64,000 bases of DNA. Source: Pseudomonas rhizoryzae (GTDB taxonomy: Bacteria; Pseudomonadota; Gammaproteobacteria; Pseudomonadales; Pseudomonadaceae). The notes beneath the pieces were generated by a model, which saw nothing but the letters and a program-made list of their open reading frames with translations, was not told where the DNA came from and made no database searches. Positions 29,093 to 37,137 of the stretch are shown in pieces. Position 1 is the stretch's first letter, and each line of letters begins with the position of its first letter. Position numbers and translations under genes: made by a program. The stretch covers positions 1-64,000 of the forward strand of contig NZ_SULM01000012.1 in NCBI RefSeq assembly GCF_005250615.1. The letters run 5' to 3'.

Positions 29093-29823
29093 TGAGCAGG
29101 CCCCTGAGCATCGCCCGCAGCCATCCCGGCAAGGTGCGGGCGCACAACGAGGACGCCTTGCTGGAGCGCGCCGCCGACGGTCTCTGGGCCGTTGCCGATG
29201 GCATGGGCGGCCACCAGGAAGGCGCGCGGGCCAGCCGCCTGGTGGTGGAACGGCTCGCCGAACTGTCGCTGGACGGTAGCCTGGACGACCGCCTGGAAAA
29301 GGTTCGCCAGGTGCTGCACGAGGTGAATCGGCGCCTCACCCAGGACCTCACGGTGCTCGCCGACAGCGCCGAGCGCCTGGTCGGCACCACCGTGGTGGCG
29401 CTGCTCCTCGAAGGGGGCGAAGCCGCTTGCGTCTGGGCCGGCGACAGCCGCGCCTATCTCTGGCGCGGCAACCAGCTCTACCAACTGACCCGCGACCACA
29501 GCCTGCTGGAGCAGCTCATCGAGCGCGAAGGCCTCAGTCCCCAACAGGCGACCCGGCATCCCAGCGCCCGCGCCCTGACCCGCGCCCTGGGCGCCCAGGA
29601 CGAACTGGCGCTGGACATCGTCCGCTTCGAACTGCTGCCCGGCGATCGCCTGCTGCTCAGCAGCGATGGCCTGCACGGCGCCCTGGAAGAGCGCGCCCTG
29701 GGCGCCGCCCTGTCGCTGCCGTCGCCCGCCGTGGCCCTGGAGCGCCTGCTCGATGGCGTCCTCCAGGGGCCGGCGCGGGACAACCTCACCGCCATCGTTA
29801 TCCATCCCCAGGAGGCTGCATGA
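29092..29823 (+). CDS. PP2C-type Ser/Thr phosphatase of the T6SS (Stp1/PppA type)
   Basis: The 243-residue protein shows all main PP2C motifs: KVRAHNEDALLE, VADGMGGHQEGARAS (metal ligands), VGTTVVALLLEGG, VWAGDSRAYLWR, LTRDHSLLEQLIE and LLLSSDGLHG, with RDNLTAIVI at the end. It should reverse threonine phosphorylation by the neighbouring kinase, keeping the T6SS in check. It overlaps the kinase gene (ATGA at 29820-29823), pointing to coupled synthesis of the opposing enzymes. Confidence 0.93.
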   Translation: MSRPLSIARSHPGKVRAHNEDALLERAADGLWAVADGMGGHQEGARASRLVVERLAELSLDGSLDDRLEKVRQVLHEVNRRLTQDLTVLADSAERLVGTTVVALLLEGGEAACVWAGDSRAYLWRGNQLYQLTRDHSLLEQLIEREGLSPQQATRHPSARALTRALGAQDELALDIVRFELLPGDRLLLSSDGLHGALEERALGAALSLPSPAVALERLLDGVLQGPARDNLTAIVIHPQEAA

Positions 29824-30785
29824 GCATTCAGGATTCCGCCCTCGACGAAGGCCTCACCCATTTCGCCTTCACTCAACCCAGCGTCCCCGTCACCCGCCAG
29901 CTGACGCCCCTGCCGGAGCTGCTCGGTGGTCGCTATCACCTGGAAACCCTGCTCGGCGTCGGCGGCATGGGCGCTGTCTACCGCGCCCGCGATCTGCTGC
30001 GCGAGCAATACGGCGATCCGGCGCCTCACGTCGCGATCAAGGTCCTCAACGACGACTTCGCCGAGTACAACGATGCCAACGCCCTGCTCTATGGCGAATT
30101 CGCCCTGACCGTGCGGCTGCGCCATCCACACATCGTGCGGCTGCACGGTTTCGAGGTCGACCGCGACAGCGAACGCGCCTTCATCACCCTCGAACTCATG
30201 CGCGGCCCGACCCTCGATGCCCTGCTCTGCGACCGGCCCGACGGTCTCTCCTGGTCGGAGCTGCAGGAAATCGCCGTGCCCCTGCTGGAAGCCCTGCAGT
30301 TCGCCCATGCCAACGGCGTGCTGCATGGGGATATCAAACCCAGCAACGTGATCCTCACCGACAGCGGCCTACGCCTGTTCGACTTCGGTCTCGGCCAGCC
30401 CTGCGAAGACCTACTGCCCGGTCTGCCACGGCTGAGCCGTGGGCGCTTCAATGCCTGGACGGTGCGCTATGCCCCCCTCGAATTGCTCGAAGACGGCCTT
30501 CTGACCCCGGCAGGCGATCTCTACGCCTGCGCCTGTGTGCTCTATGAACTGGCCACCGGCAAGCACCCCTACCGCCGCCTCAGCGCCAAGCAGGCGCGCA
30601 GCATGCAGATCGAGCCCGAGCGCCCACGGGATATGCCCGTCGTCGCCTGGCAGCTGCTGCGGCGGGCGCTGGAAATCGATTCGGCGCAGCGCCAGCAGGA
30701 CCTCGGCGAGTGGCTCGCGCACTGGCGGATAACGGCCCCACCAGCGCGCCGCTGGTGGCACCGACTGCTCAGGCGTTCCACGTGA
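29820..30785 (+). CDS. Ser/Thr protein kinase of the T6SS (Stk1/PpkA type, cytoplasmic)
   Basis: The 321-residue protein has the glycine loop GVGGMGAVYRARD (from Gly46), the ATP-binding Lys74 in VAIKVL, catalytic loop LHGDIKPSNVIL and LFDFGLGQ. The catalytic loop is HGD rather than HRD, as in several bacterial kinases. It has no membrane segment or periplasmic sensor, unlike the long PpkA of H1-T6SS, and resembles Stk1 of H2. The likely substrate is the FHA-linked threonine pathway. The Arg/Trp-rich tail (ARRWWHRLLRRS) could touch the membrane. Confidence 0.9.
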   Translation: MSIQDSALDEGLTHFAFTQPSVPVTRQLTPLPELLGGRYHLETLLGVGGMGAVYRARDLLREQYGDPAPHVAIKVLNDDFAEYNDANALLYGEFALTVRLRHPHIVRLHGFEVDRDSERAFITLELMRGPTLDALLCDRPDGLSWSELQEIAVPLLEALQFAHANGVLHGDIKPSNVILTDSGLRLFDFGLGQPCEDLLPGLPRLSRGRFNAWTVRYAPLELLEDGLLTPAGDLYACACVLYELATGKHPYRRLSAKQARSMQIEPERPRDMPVVAWQLLRRALEIDSAQRQQDLGEWLAHWRITAPPARRWWHRLLRRST

Positions 30786-30811
30786 AACCTACACCGTCAG
30801 GAAGACCCCTC

Positions 30812-32851
30812 ATGTTCAGCCCTGCCAACGCCCCTGACTTCACCCTGACCCTGCCGGGTCTCACCCATGATTTCCAGGTCCTGGCCTTCCACGGCCAGGA
30901 AGCCCTCAACGAGCCCTATCGTTTCCACGTGGAGCTGGTCAGCGAAAGAAGCGACTGGGACCTTACCCAGTTACTCCACCGACCGGCCTGGCTGAGCCTG
31001 GCCGCCAACGGTCCGGGCATCCACGGCCTGTTCGGCACCGTCACCCAGGGCGATTCCGGCACGCGGCTGACCCGCTACCTCGTCGAGCTGGTTCCGCGGC
31101 TGGCCTATCTGGCCCAACGCACCAACTCGCGCATCTTCCAGAACCTCTCGGTGCCGCAGATCCTCGGCACGCTTCTCGAGGAGCACGGCATCCTGGAGGG
31201 TGCCTACCGCCTGGCCCTGGGACCCACGCCCTATCCCGCACGCGACTACTGCGTGCAATACGGCGAAAGCGACCTGCACTTTCTCCATCGCCTGTGCGAG
31301 GAAGAAGGCATCCATTACCACTTCGAGCACCAGCCCGAGGGCGCCGTCCTGGTCTTTGGCGACGACGCCACCGGCTTTCCCCGCCTGGCCACCACCGCCT
31401 ACCACCCTGGGAGCGGCCAGGTCGCCGACCGGCCGGTCATCCGTCGCCTGCAGGTGGGCCTGCAGACCCGCAGCACCCAACTGACCCTGCGCGACCAGGA
31501 CCCGCTGCAACCGCGGCTGCGCCTGGAGAGCCGCAGCGACGCCGAGCAACAACCCGCGCTGGAGCACTACGGCTATTCCGCCGGCTTCCACGACCGGACC
31601 CGCGGCCAGCGACTCAGCACCCGTGGGCTGGAAGCCCTGCGTGCCGACACCCAGCTAGCCGAGGGCCAGGGCGACCAACCCAGCCTGAGCAGCGGCCACT
31701 TCCTGCCCCTCACCGAGCATCCCCGCGCGGACTGGAATCAGCTGTGGCTGCTCACCCGCCTCCAACACCAGGGCCGTCAGCCCCAGGTGCTCGAAGAAGG
31801 CCTGGGCACGCCCGGCCTGCTGCTCGAGCCGGAGGCCGATGGCTGGATCCAGGGTTATCGCAACCGCTTCCAGGCCATCCCCTGGCAACTGCCCTTCCGG
31901 CCGGCGCGGCGCCACGCCAAGCCGCGCCTGCTCGGCCAGCAGAGCGCCGTGGTCACCGGCCCGGCCGGCGAAGAGATCCACTGCGACGCCCTGGGCCGGG
32001 TCAAGGTGCAATTCCATTGGGATCGCGAAGGCCAGGCGGATGAACGCACCAGTTGCTGGCTGCGCGTCGCCAGTGGCTGGGCGGGCAACGGCCATGGCGC
32101 CCTGGCCGTGCCGCGCATCGGCATGGAGGTGCTGGTGGGCTTTCTCGAAGGCGATCCCGACCAGCCCCTGGTCACCGGCTGCCTGTACCACGCCGAGCAC
32201 CGTCCGCCACTGGAACTGCCCAAGGACAAGACCCGTAGCAGCTTCAAGAGCCTGAGCAGCCCCGGCGGCGGTGGTTACAACGAGCTACGCATCGAGGATC
32301 GCCAGGGCCAGGAGGAGATCCACGTCCACGCCCAGCGCGACTGGGACGAACTCATCCGCCACGACCATCGCAGCGAGATCGGCAACGAACGCCACCAGCG
32401 GATTCGCGGCAACAGCCACAGCGAACTGCACGGCGAAGAACATCGCCTCGTCCATGGCCTGCGTAAGACCGAGGTCAAGGCCCGCGACCATCTGCTGATC
32501 GGGGGCAACCAGCACCTCAAACTGGGCACCGGCCAGTTCCTCGAAGCCGGCCAGGAGATCCATCTCAAGGCCGGCGACAAGATCGTCATCGAAGCCGGCA
32601 CCGAACTCACCCTGACCGCCGGCGGCAACTTCATCAAGCTCGACCCCAGCGGCATCACCCTCTCCGGCCCCCTGGCCCGCCTCAATGCCGGCGGCTCACC
32701 CGGCAACGGCTCCGGCCTCGCCCTGCAACTGCCACGACCGCCGGGCAATGCCCATCAGGATGGCGCTGGAGATCCGAACCAGTTGGCGCTGGCTAACGAG
32801 GCTGAGCGAGAGGACGTGACGCTTCAGCGAATGCTCAAGTTCTCCGTATGA
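30812..32851 (+). CDS. vgrG: T6SS spike protein VgrG (TssI)
   Basis: The 679-residue protein contains a gp27-like base (about 1-370; CVQYGESDLHFLHRLCEEEG), a gp5 OB-fold (about 400-480; KVQFHWDREGQADERTSCWL, then GNGHGALAVPRIGMEVLVGF), and a beta-helix needle (about 520-640; AGQEIHLKAGDKIVIEAGTE). It ends without an added enzymatic domain (LQRMLKFSV), so the toxin is supplied as a separate cargo by the next gene. AGGA lies 9 nt before ATG 30812. It closes the T6SS operon, 26 bp behind the kinase. Confidence 0.95.
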   Translation: MFSPANAPDFTLTLPGLTHDFQVLAFHGQEALNEPYRFHVELVSERSDWDLTQLLHRPAWLSLAANGPGIHGLFGTVTQGDSGTRLTRYLVELVPRLAYLAQRTNSRIFQNLSVPQILGTLLEEHGILEGAYRLALGPTPYPARDYCVQYGESDLHFLHRLCEEEGIHYHFEHQPEGAVLVFGDDATGFPRLATTAYHPGSGQVADRPVIRRLQVGLQTRSTQLTLRDQDPLQPRLRLESRSDAEQQPALEHYGYSAGFHDRTRGQRLSTRGLEALRADTQLAEGQGDQPSLSSGHFLPLTEHPRADWNQLWLLTRLQHQGRQPQVLEEGLGTPGLLLEPEADGWIQGYRNRFQAIPWQLPFRPARRHAKPRLLGQQSAVVTGPAGEEIHCDALGRVKVQFHWDREGQADERTSCWLRVASGWAGNGHGALAVPRIGMEVLVGFLEGDPDQPLVTGCLYHAEHRPPLELPKDKTRSSFKSLSSPGGGGYNELRIEDRQGQEEIHVHAQRDWDELIRHDHRSEIGNERHQRIRGNSHSELHGEEHRLVHGLRKTEVKARDHLLIGGNQHLKLGTGQFLEAGQEIHLKAGDKIVIEAGTELTLTAGGNFIKLDPSGITLSGPLARLNAGGSPGNGSGLALQLPRPPGNAHQDGAGDPNQLALANEAEREDVTLQRMLKFSV

Positions 32852-32909
32852 CACCAGTGCCCTTCACAGGATCGGCCGCCACCAAGCGGCCTTAGCCAAG
32901 GATTGCAAT

Positions 32910-35210
32910 ATGACCGCTCCAGCTCATTCGCAGCAGCCCAAGGTGGAAAACTGGGCCTACCCCTTCAAGGCGAAGGGTGGCCAGGACGTCACCGACCCCC
33001 AGCTCTACCAGCAGGCCCTGGCCCACGCCCGCGGCGGCACCTACCTGCTGGGCAGCAATGGCCTCTGGCACGGCGGCGTGCACTTCGACGAAGGCACCGC
33101 GGCCTACCTGGACCAATCCCGCATCCACTGCATCGCCGACGGCGAGGTGGTCGCCTATCGCATCGACGCCAAGGTCCATCGCTTTGAGCCTGACGAAGGT
33201 TCGGCGCCGGAGGGCAAGACCTACGCCACCAGTTTCGTGCTGGTCCGCCATCGCCTGGAAGCGCCGCAACTGCCCGACGGCAGGGATACGCCGCCTTCAT
33301 TGGTGTTCTTCAGTCTCTATATGCACCTGCTGGACTGGGCCAGCTACCAAGCCGACCTCAACCTGCCGCGACCAGCCTTCTGGGAAAACGACCGCTTCCG
33401 TGTGCAGACCCAGGGCGGAAAACTCAACGTCCGCCAAGCGCCTAGCAACAGCGCGCCCGTACACTGCGAATTGAGCAACGGGAGCTTGGTCCGCATTGAG
33501 GGAAACGGTGACTGGTGCCGGCTCACCGAGCTGCTCGACAACGGTCTGACGCCCCTCCCGGGAAGAACGCAGGTGATTCTCGGCTATGTCGCGAGACGCT
33601 ATCTCAAGCCAGAGGCGACGCCCAAGGCACAGAACACCGTGGTGGTCTTGGACCAGCCTTTCCCCATCAAGGCTGGCACCTTGCTCGGCCACCCGGGGTT
33701 CTACGAAGGTCGCCAGCAGATCCACCTCGAAACCTTCAGCTGCGATGACCTCCCCGCTTTCATCGACCGCAGCCGCGCCTGGGCCACCCGCTTGCCGGAA
33801 AGCGACAAAACCCTACTGAAAATCTATGCCGGCGCCAGCAAGCTGATCACCCACAGACCCGACATCGACGCCAGCCATCCCCCACGGATCAGCGATCCAG
33901 GCGTCCAAGTAGGCGTGGATCTCATCCTCAGCCAGGCCCAACTGGATGCTCTGCCCGCTGCCGACAGGATCGTCGTACCCGCGCGAACCGAAGGGGGTAT
34001 TCGCTCGCAGGAACAGCGTTGGTGGCATCTGAAAGGTCTATTAGCGGATGGTGAAGGGAAGCCGATAGCAGGGTGGCTTTGTGAGCAGGATTTTATTACT
34101 AGCAGGCATAGTCCGTGGGAGTGGGTGGATTATATCCAACTAAAAGACCTTACTTCTCCGAAATCAAAATTAGCTTACAAACTGCACATCCAAGAATTGC
34201 TAAAAAAAGAAGAAGAAGAAAAATACAAAGAACTAATTGATGAGTCTGAAAATTGTCTGATTAGAGGAAAGCTTAGCTCCATAATAGATATGGAGCACGA
34301 TAGGCGAATTTCCAGCAACGAAATAAAAGATGCCTATCTAAAGCCCTGGAAAGCCCAGGCCATAGGAAGCCTTTTGGTACTTCATCAGAGTGAATGGTAT
34401 TGGAGTAAAGAAAAATGGGATCAGCTAGACGGCCTGTTGAACCACGACGCTCCCACGCCAAACCCTGAATGGCAAGCAGAAAAGAGAAAGATCGAAAATA
34501 TCTCTTGGATGAACAACTGTGAAAATATAAAAGGGCTATCCATTGAGGATCAGCTTTGGTGTTTTGAGCCTACCACCCTCTTGGAGCTGCTTTCGAGCTC
34601 TCAGATAATATATGAGCTTAACCTCTCAGTCATAACTCGCGGTAAAATCACGTTCGACGCCGAAGGCAATGACATCGTCGAATCACCCTACTTCAGCCGC
34701 CGGATACACTGGCCGGGCAATGATCTATCAGGTGTTACTATCGGCAGGGGTTATGACATGGGATTTAGAAGTCAAAACGAAATACTAGCCCATATGCTTC
34801 GATCAGGTGTAGAAGAATCAATGGCGCAAAAGCTTTCACTAGCGTCTAAGTTGAGGGGGCACTCGGCAAAAGATTTTGTTCGTTTGAAAAAAGAAGAAAT
34901 TGGAGAAATAAGCAGAGAGCAACAAGCAGCACTGTTTAACATTATTTATCCGGAATATATTGAAAAGGCTCAATCAAACTACAATAGGTGGACGAATGAA
35001 TACAGCGACAGAGTTGAATGGGGAGAACTAGACCCAAAAATCCAAGATATCTTAGTAGATTTCGTTTATCAAGGATTTACCAAAGGAGCCAATCCTATGA
35101 AGGCCGGAATGAGAAATAGCAAAGCCGAACTAATTAATTATATAGAAAACACACCCAGCATGATGCAATATGAAAGTGGCCGACGTAGAGCTCAATACCT
35201 GAGAGACTGA
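32910..35210 (+). CDS. VgrG-linked T6SS effector: degenerate M23-like/SH3 N-terminus, lysozyme/pesticin-like C-terminus
   Basis: 766 residues. Residues about 35-150 and 236-280 look like the two parts of a LytM/M23 fold (LWHGGVHFDEG with His54/His58, SLYMHLLDW with His139, then GTLLGHPGF and IHLETF), split by an SH3 domain (about 163-235). HxxxD is HxxxH and HLH is HLE, so metallopeptidase activity is doubtful. A second SH3-like piece (371-395) follows, then an EF-hand-like loop (Asp460-Glu471), a HQSEWY segment and a C-terminal domain with Glu585-Gly, Thr610 and Asp616 (GVTIGRGYDMG), spaced like the pesticin/T4-lysozyme triad. It should cleave peptidoglycan in rival cells. DNA from about 34060 is AT-rich, unlike the 5' half. 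No signal peptide. Confidence 0.8.
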   Translation: MTAPAHSQQPKVENWAYPFKAKGGQDVTDPQLYQQALAHARGGTYLLGSNGLWHGGVHFDEGTAAYLDQSRIHCIADGEVVAYRIDAKVHRFEPDEGSAPEGKTYATSFVLVRHRLEAPQLPDGRDTPPSLVFFSLYMHLLDWASYQADLNLPRPAFWENDRFRVQTQGGKLNVRQAPSNSAPVHCELSNGSLVRIEGNGDWCRLTELLDNGLTPLPGRTQVILGYVARRYLKPEATPKAQNTVVVLDQPFPIKAGTLLGHPGFYEGRQQIHLETFSCDDLPAFIDRSRAWATRLPESDKTLLKIYAGASKLITHRPDIDASHPPRISDPGVQVGVDLILSQAQLDALPAADRIVVPARTEGGIRSQEQRWWHLKGLLADGEGKPIAGWLCEQDFITSRHSPWEWVDYIQLKDLTSPKSKLAYKLHIQELLKKEEEEKYKELIDESENCLIRGKLSSIIDMEHDRRISSNEIKDAYLKPWKAQAIGSLLVLHQSEWYWSKEKWDQLDGLLNHDAPTPNPEWQAEKRKIENISWMNNCENIKGLSIEDQLWCFEPTTLLELLSSSQIIYELNLSVITRGKITFDAEGNDIVESPYFSRRIHWPGNDLSGVTIGRGYDMGFRSQNEILAHMLRSGVEESMAQKLSLASKLRGHSAKDFVRLKKEEIGEISREQQAALFNIIYPEYIEKAQSNYNRWTNEYSDRVEWGELDPKIQDILVDFVYQGFTKGANPMKAGMRNSKAELINYIENTPSMMQYESGRRRAQYLRD

Positions 35211-35212
35211 TC

Positions 35213-35620
35213 GTGAAAAAAATTCTTTTCCTATTAACCCTGCTAGCTAAGCCTGCCTATTCGCAAATCGCTTCCGAAAGCATAGCGTGCTCCACTCAAG
35301 ACAACAGCCAAAAAGTATATGAATGCGCGAAAGAGAACGCCCAAAATTCTGATAACGCGCTTAACAAAGAATATTCTGACTTAAAGAGAAGGATCGCTCT
35401 GAATTATGAGAGTGAACCGCAGTTAAAAGAAGAATTTCTAGCGATTCTAAATAAATCTCAAATTAATTGGATAAAACTAAGAGATTCAAATTGCCGTCTG
35501 GAGTCCTTTGAGATCGAAACAGGCACTCAGGCATTTGAGACGACCGTCAATAACTGCATAGCAGATGAGTCGACAAAAAGAACTCAATACTTAAAGAAGA
35601 TTCAACCAACATTGCAATAA
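35213..35620 (+). CDS. LprI/DUF1311-family periplasmic protein, probable immunity protein
   Basis: The 135-residue protein starts with GTG, 2 bp behind the effector stop. A signal peptide (MKKILFLLTLLAKPAYS, cleavage before Gln18) sends it to the periplasm. The DUF1311 pattern is clear: Cys26 and Cys38 (YECAKENAQN), LNKEYSDLKRRI, NWIKLRDSNC and NNCIADESTKRTQYL, giving four cysteines for two disulfides. The family includes M. tuberculosis LprI, a lysozyme inhibitor. Position, export and family fit an antidote to the muramidase domain of the upstream effector. Its AT-rich composition matches the effector's 3' half, so both were probably acquired together. Confidence 0.8.
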   Translation: MKKILFLLTLLAKPAYSQIASESIACSTQDNSQKVYECAKENAQNSDNALNKEYSDLKRRIALNYESEPQLKEEFLAILNKSQINWIKLRDSNCRLESFEIETGTQAFETTVNNCIADESTKRTQYLKKIQPTLQ

Positions 35621-35668
35621 TTGAAAAGAATAGTCAGCCTGATGGATAAGTGAAAATAGGAAACCGAC

Positions 35669-35788
35669 CTACCTATTCAAGGTGCCAGCCCGTCTCTGGG
35701 CTTTATCACGCAGCAGCAGGTTACAAAAATCGCTTTCGCAGCTCGAAAAATTTAAAAGTTCGTTAGCCAACCAACAATAGATAAGCAC
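35669..35788 (-). other. Possible 39-codon ORF or gene remnant in the AT-rich gap
   Basis: On the minus strand GTG 35788 opens a frame of 39 codons, starting VLIYCWLANELLNFSSCESD and continuing FCNLLLRDKAQRRAGTLNR to a TAG at 35671-35669. The second half is GC-richer than its surroundings. No ribosome site is visible before the GTG, so it may be a fragment left by recombination rather than a gene. The rest of the gap (35621-35885) is AT-rich and shows nothing further. Confidence 0.25.
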
Positions 35789-35885
35789 TAGACAATTGAA
35801 GCCAAAATATGAAGCACCCATAGTGCGAAACCGAAAAAAAGAAGAGGGATAGATAACCCCACTAAAACTATATTTTTTAGTAAGA

Positions 35886-36560
35886 TTATTTTTCGAGAAG
35901 AATCTTAACCCTACTTTCCAACAACCCCGGAAACCTCGTATACCACGTCTGATTCAACGGTGACGGATGCGGCAGCGGGTAAAGCGTCAGCGTCTTGCGG
36001 TTGCCATCCTCCGTTTCCAGGGTGACCTCGATACTGCTTTCGAAGCGGTCTTCGCTTTTCCAGAAGGCTTCCAGGCGGGCGCGTTCTTCCTTGGGTTGGC
36101 CGATGCCGAACCAGAGGAAGGCTTCGCGGCCGAGGGTGATGAGTTGGGTGCCGTGCCAGTGCTCCACCAGCAGCCGGCGCATCAGGGGATGAAAGGTTTT
36201 CTTCACCCGTTCCGACCAGGCTTTGTTGCCCAGCGGCTTGTAGGGCACGGTGTTGGCCCAGAAGAATTGCTGGCTGAGGCTGCGGGTGGCCTCGAAGTCG
36301 GCCGGGGGCTGGCCGTGCAGGTGCTGGTAGAGCACCTTGCGGGCGATCTGGCCGCCGCTGCCGATGAAGGGTTCGCCGTATTTCACCTCGTCTCGCCCCG
36401 GATCGCGGCCGAAGAAGCCCAGGGGCGCATCGGGGTCGCCCAGGCCGATGATGGGATCTCGCGGGTCCTTGGCGAAGTGTTCGTAGACCGGAAGATCGAT
36501 ACCGGGAAGATCGGCGGCGAGCTGGCGGAAGGCCTCGCGCTCTGCGGAAGACAGCGGCAT
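35886..36560 (-). CDS. Uracil-DNA glycosylase family protein
   Basis: The 224-residue protein resembles the uracil-DNA glycosylase superfamily: GLGDPDAPLGFFGRDPGRDE and GEPFIGSGGQIARKVLY correspond to the G-x-x-P-G and E-x-x-x-G-x-P-F-x-G region, NTVPYKP to the second strand, and LPHPSPLNQTWY to the HPSP uracil-binding loop. No Fe-S cysteine set is visible, so the exact subfamily is open. The start at 36560 (MPLSSAEREAF) has GGAG 9 nt upstream; ATG 36575 would add five residues. It is divergent from a glutaredoxin-like gene. Confidence 0.75.
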   Translation of the reverse strand: MPLSSAEREAFRQLAADLPGIDLPVYEHFAKDPRDPIIGLGDPDAPLGFFGRDPGRDEVKYGEPFIGSGGQIARKVLYQHLHGQPPADFEATRSLSQQFFWANTVPYKPLGNKAWSERVKKTFHPLMRRLLVEHWHGTQLITLGREAFLWFGIGQPKEERARLEAFWKSEDRFESSIEVTLETEDGNRKTLTLYPLPHPSPLNQTWYTRFPGLLESRVKILLEK

Positions 36561-36699
36561 GCAACAGGTCTCCATCGAGGAATTAATCCCTCCTGTAGAG
36601 CTCTGCCCTGCGGGTGACGTTCCGTAACGACTGATGGTGAGGCAGCCTGGAAGCGATAGGGTAGACTGCCCGGCTCGAACGACCTCAAGGTGAATCCCG

Positions 36700-37077
36700 T
36701 TGATCAATCTGCTACGCAACGGCCTCGGCCAGGTGATCGTCGGCCTGGATCTGGTGACCCGGCCGCGCAAGCTCAAGCGCAGTGAGCAAGCCCAGGCGGC
36801 CATCGAGGCGGAGCTGGCGAATCTGTCGCTCTATCAGTTCCAGGCCTGCCCTTTCTGCGTGAAGACGCGTCGGGCGCTACATCGGCTGAACCTGCCGATC
36901 CGCCTCAAGGACATCAAAAAGGACCCGCAGCTGCGCGCCGAGCTGGAACAGGGCGGTGGCCGGGTGAAGGTGCCCTGCCTGCGCATCGACGAAGGCAACC
37001 AGAGTGTGTGGATGTACGAGTCGGACGACATCATCGCCTATCTGGAGCAGCGTTACGGCGAGCGGCCGGCGGCCTAA
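36700..37077 (+). CDS. Glutaredoxin/thioredoxin-fold protein with CPFC motif
   Basis: The 125-residue protein starts at TTG 36700 (MINLLRNGLGQVIVG) with AAGG 8 nt upstream. After a hydrophobic, possibly amphipathic N-terminal 45 residues comes a glutaredoxin domain: LYQFQACPFCVKTRRAL (redox CxxC), RVKVPCLRI (cis-proline) and MYESDDIIAYL (glutathione-binding region). It probably reduces disulfides or handles glutathione adducts in the cytoplasm. A similar gene is common in Pseudomonas; the physiological partner is unknown. Confidence 0.8.
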   Translation: MINLLRNGLGQVIVGLDLVTRPRKLKRSEQAQAAIEAELANLSLYQFQACPFCVKTRRALHRLNLPIRLKDIKKDPQLRAELEQGGGRVKVPCLRIDEGNQSVWMYESDDIIAYLEQRYGERPAA

Positions 37078-37096
37078 GGGTTCCGGGACATGCAGT

Positions 37097-37124
37097 GGTG
37101 GACAAGGCTGCGCCGTTGTCCACC
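37097..37124. repeat. REP-like short inverted repeat
   Basis: GGTGGACAA and TTGTCCACC (9 bp perfect) flank a 10-nt centre GGCTGCGCCG between two convergent genes. I recall this GTGGACAA-type palindrome as a common intergenic repeat in Pseudomonas. It may act as a bidirectional terminator. Confidence 0.6.
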
Positions 37125-37137
37125 CTACCGGCGGTTG

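Noticed and set aside
32910-33720. Active M23 metallopeptidase domain in the effector
   Set aside because: The fold layout is there, but two of the metal-ligand motifs are altered (HxxxH, HLE), so I describe it as degenerate.
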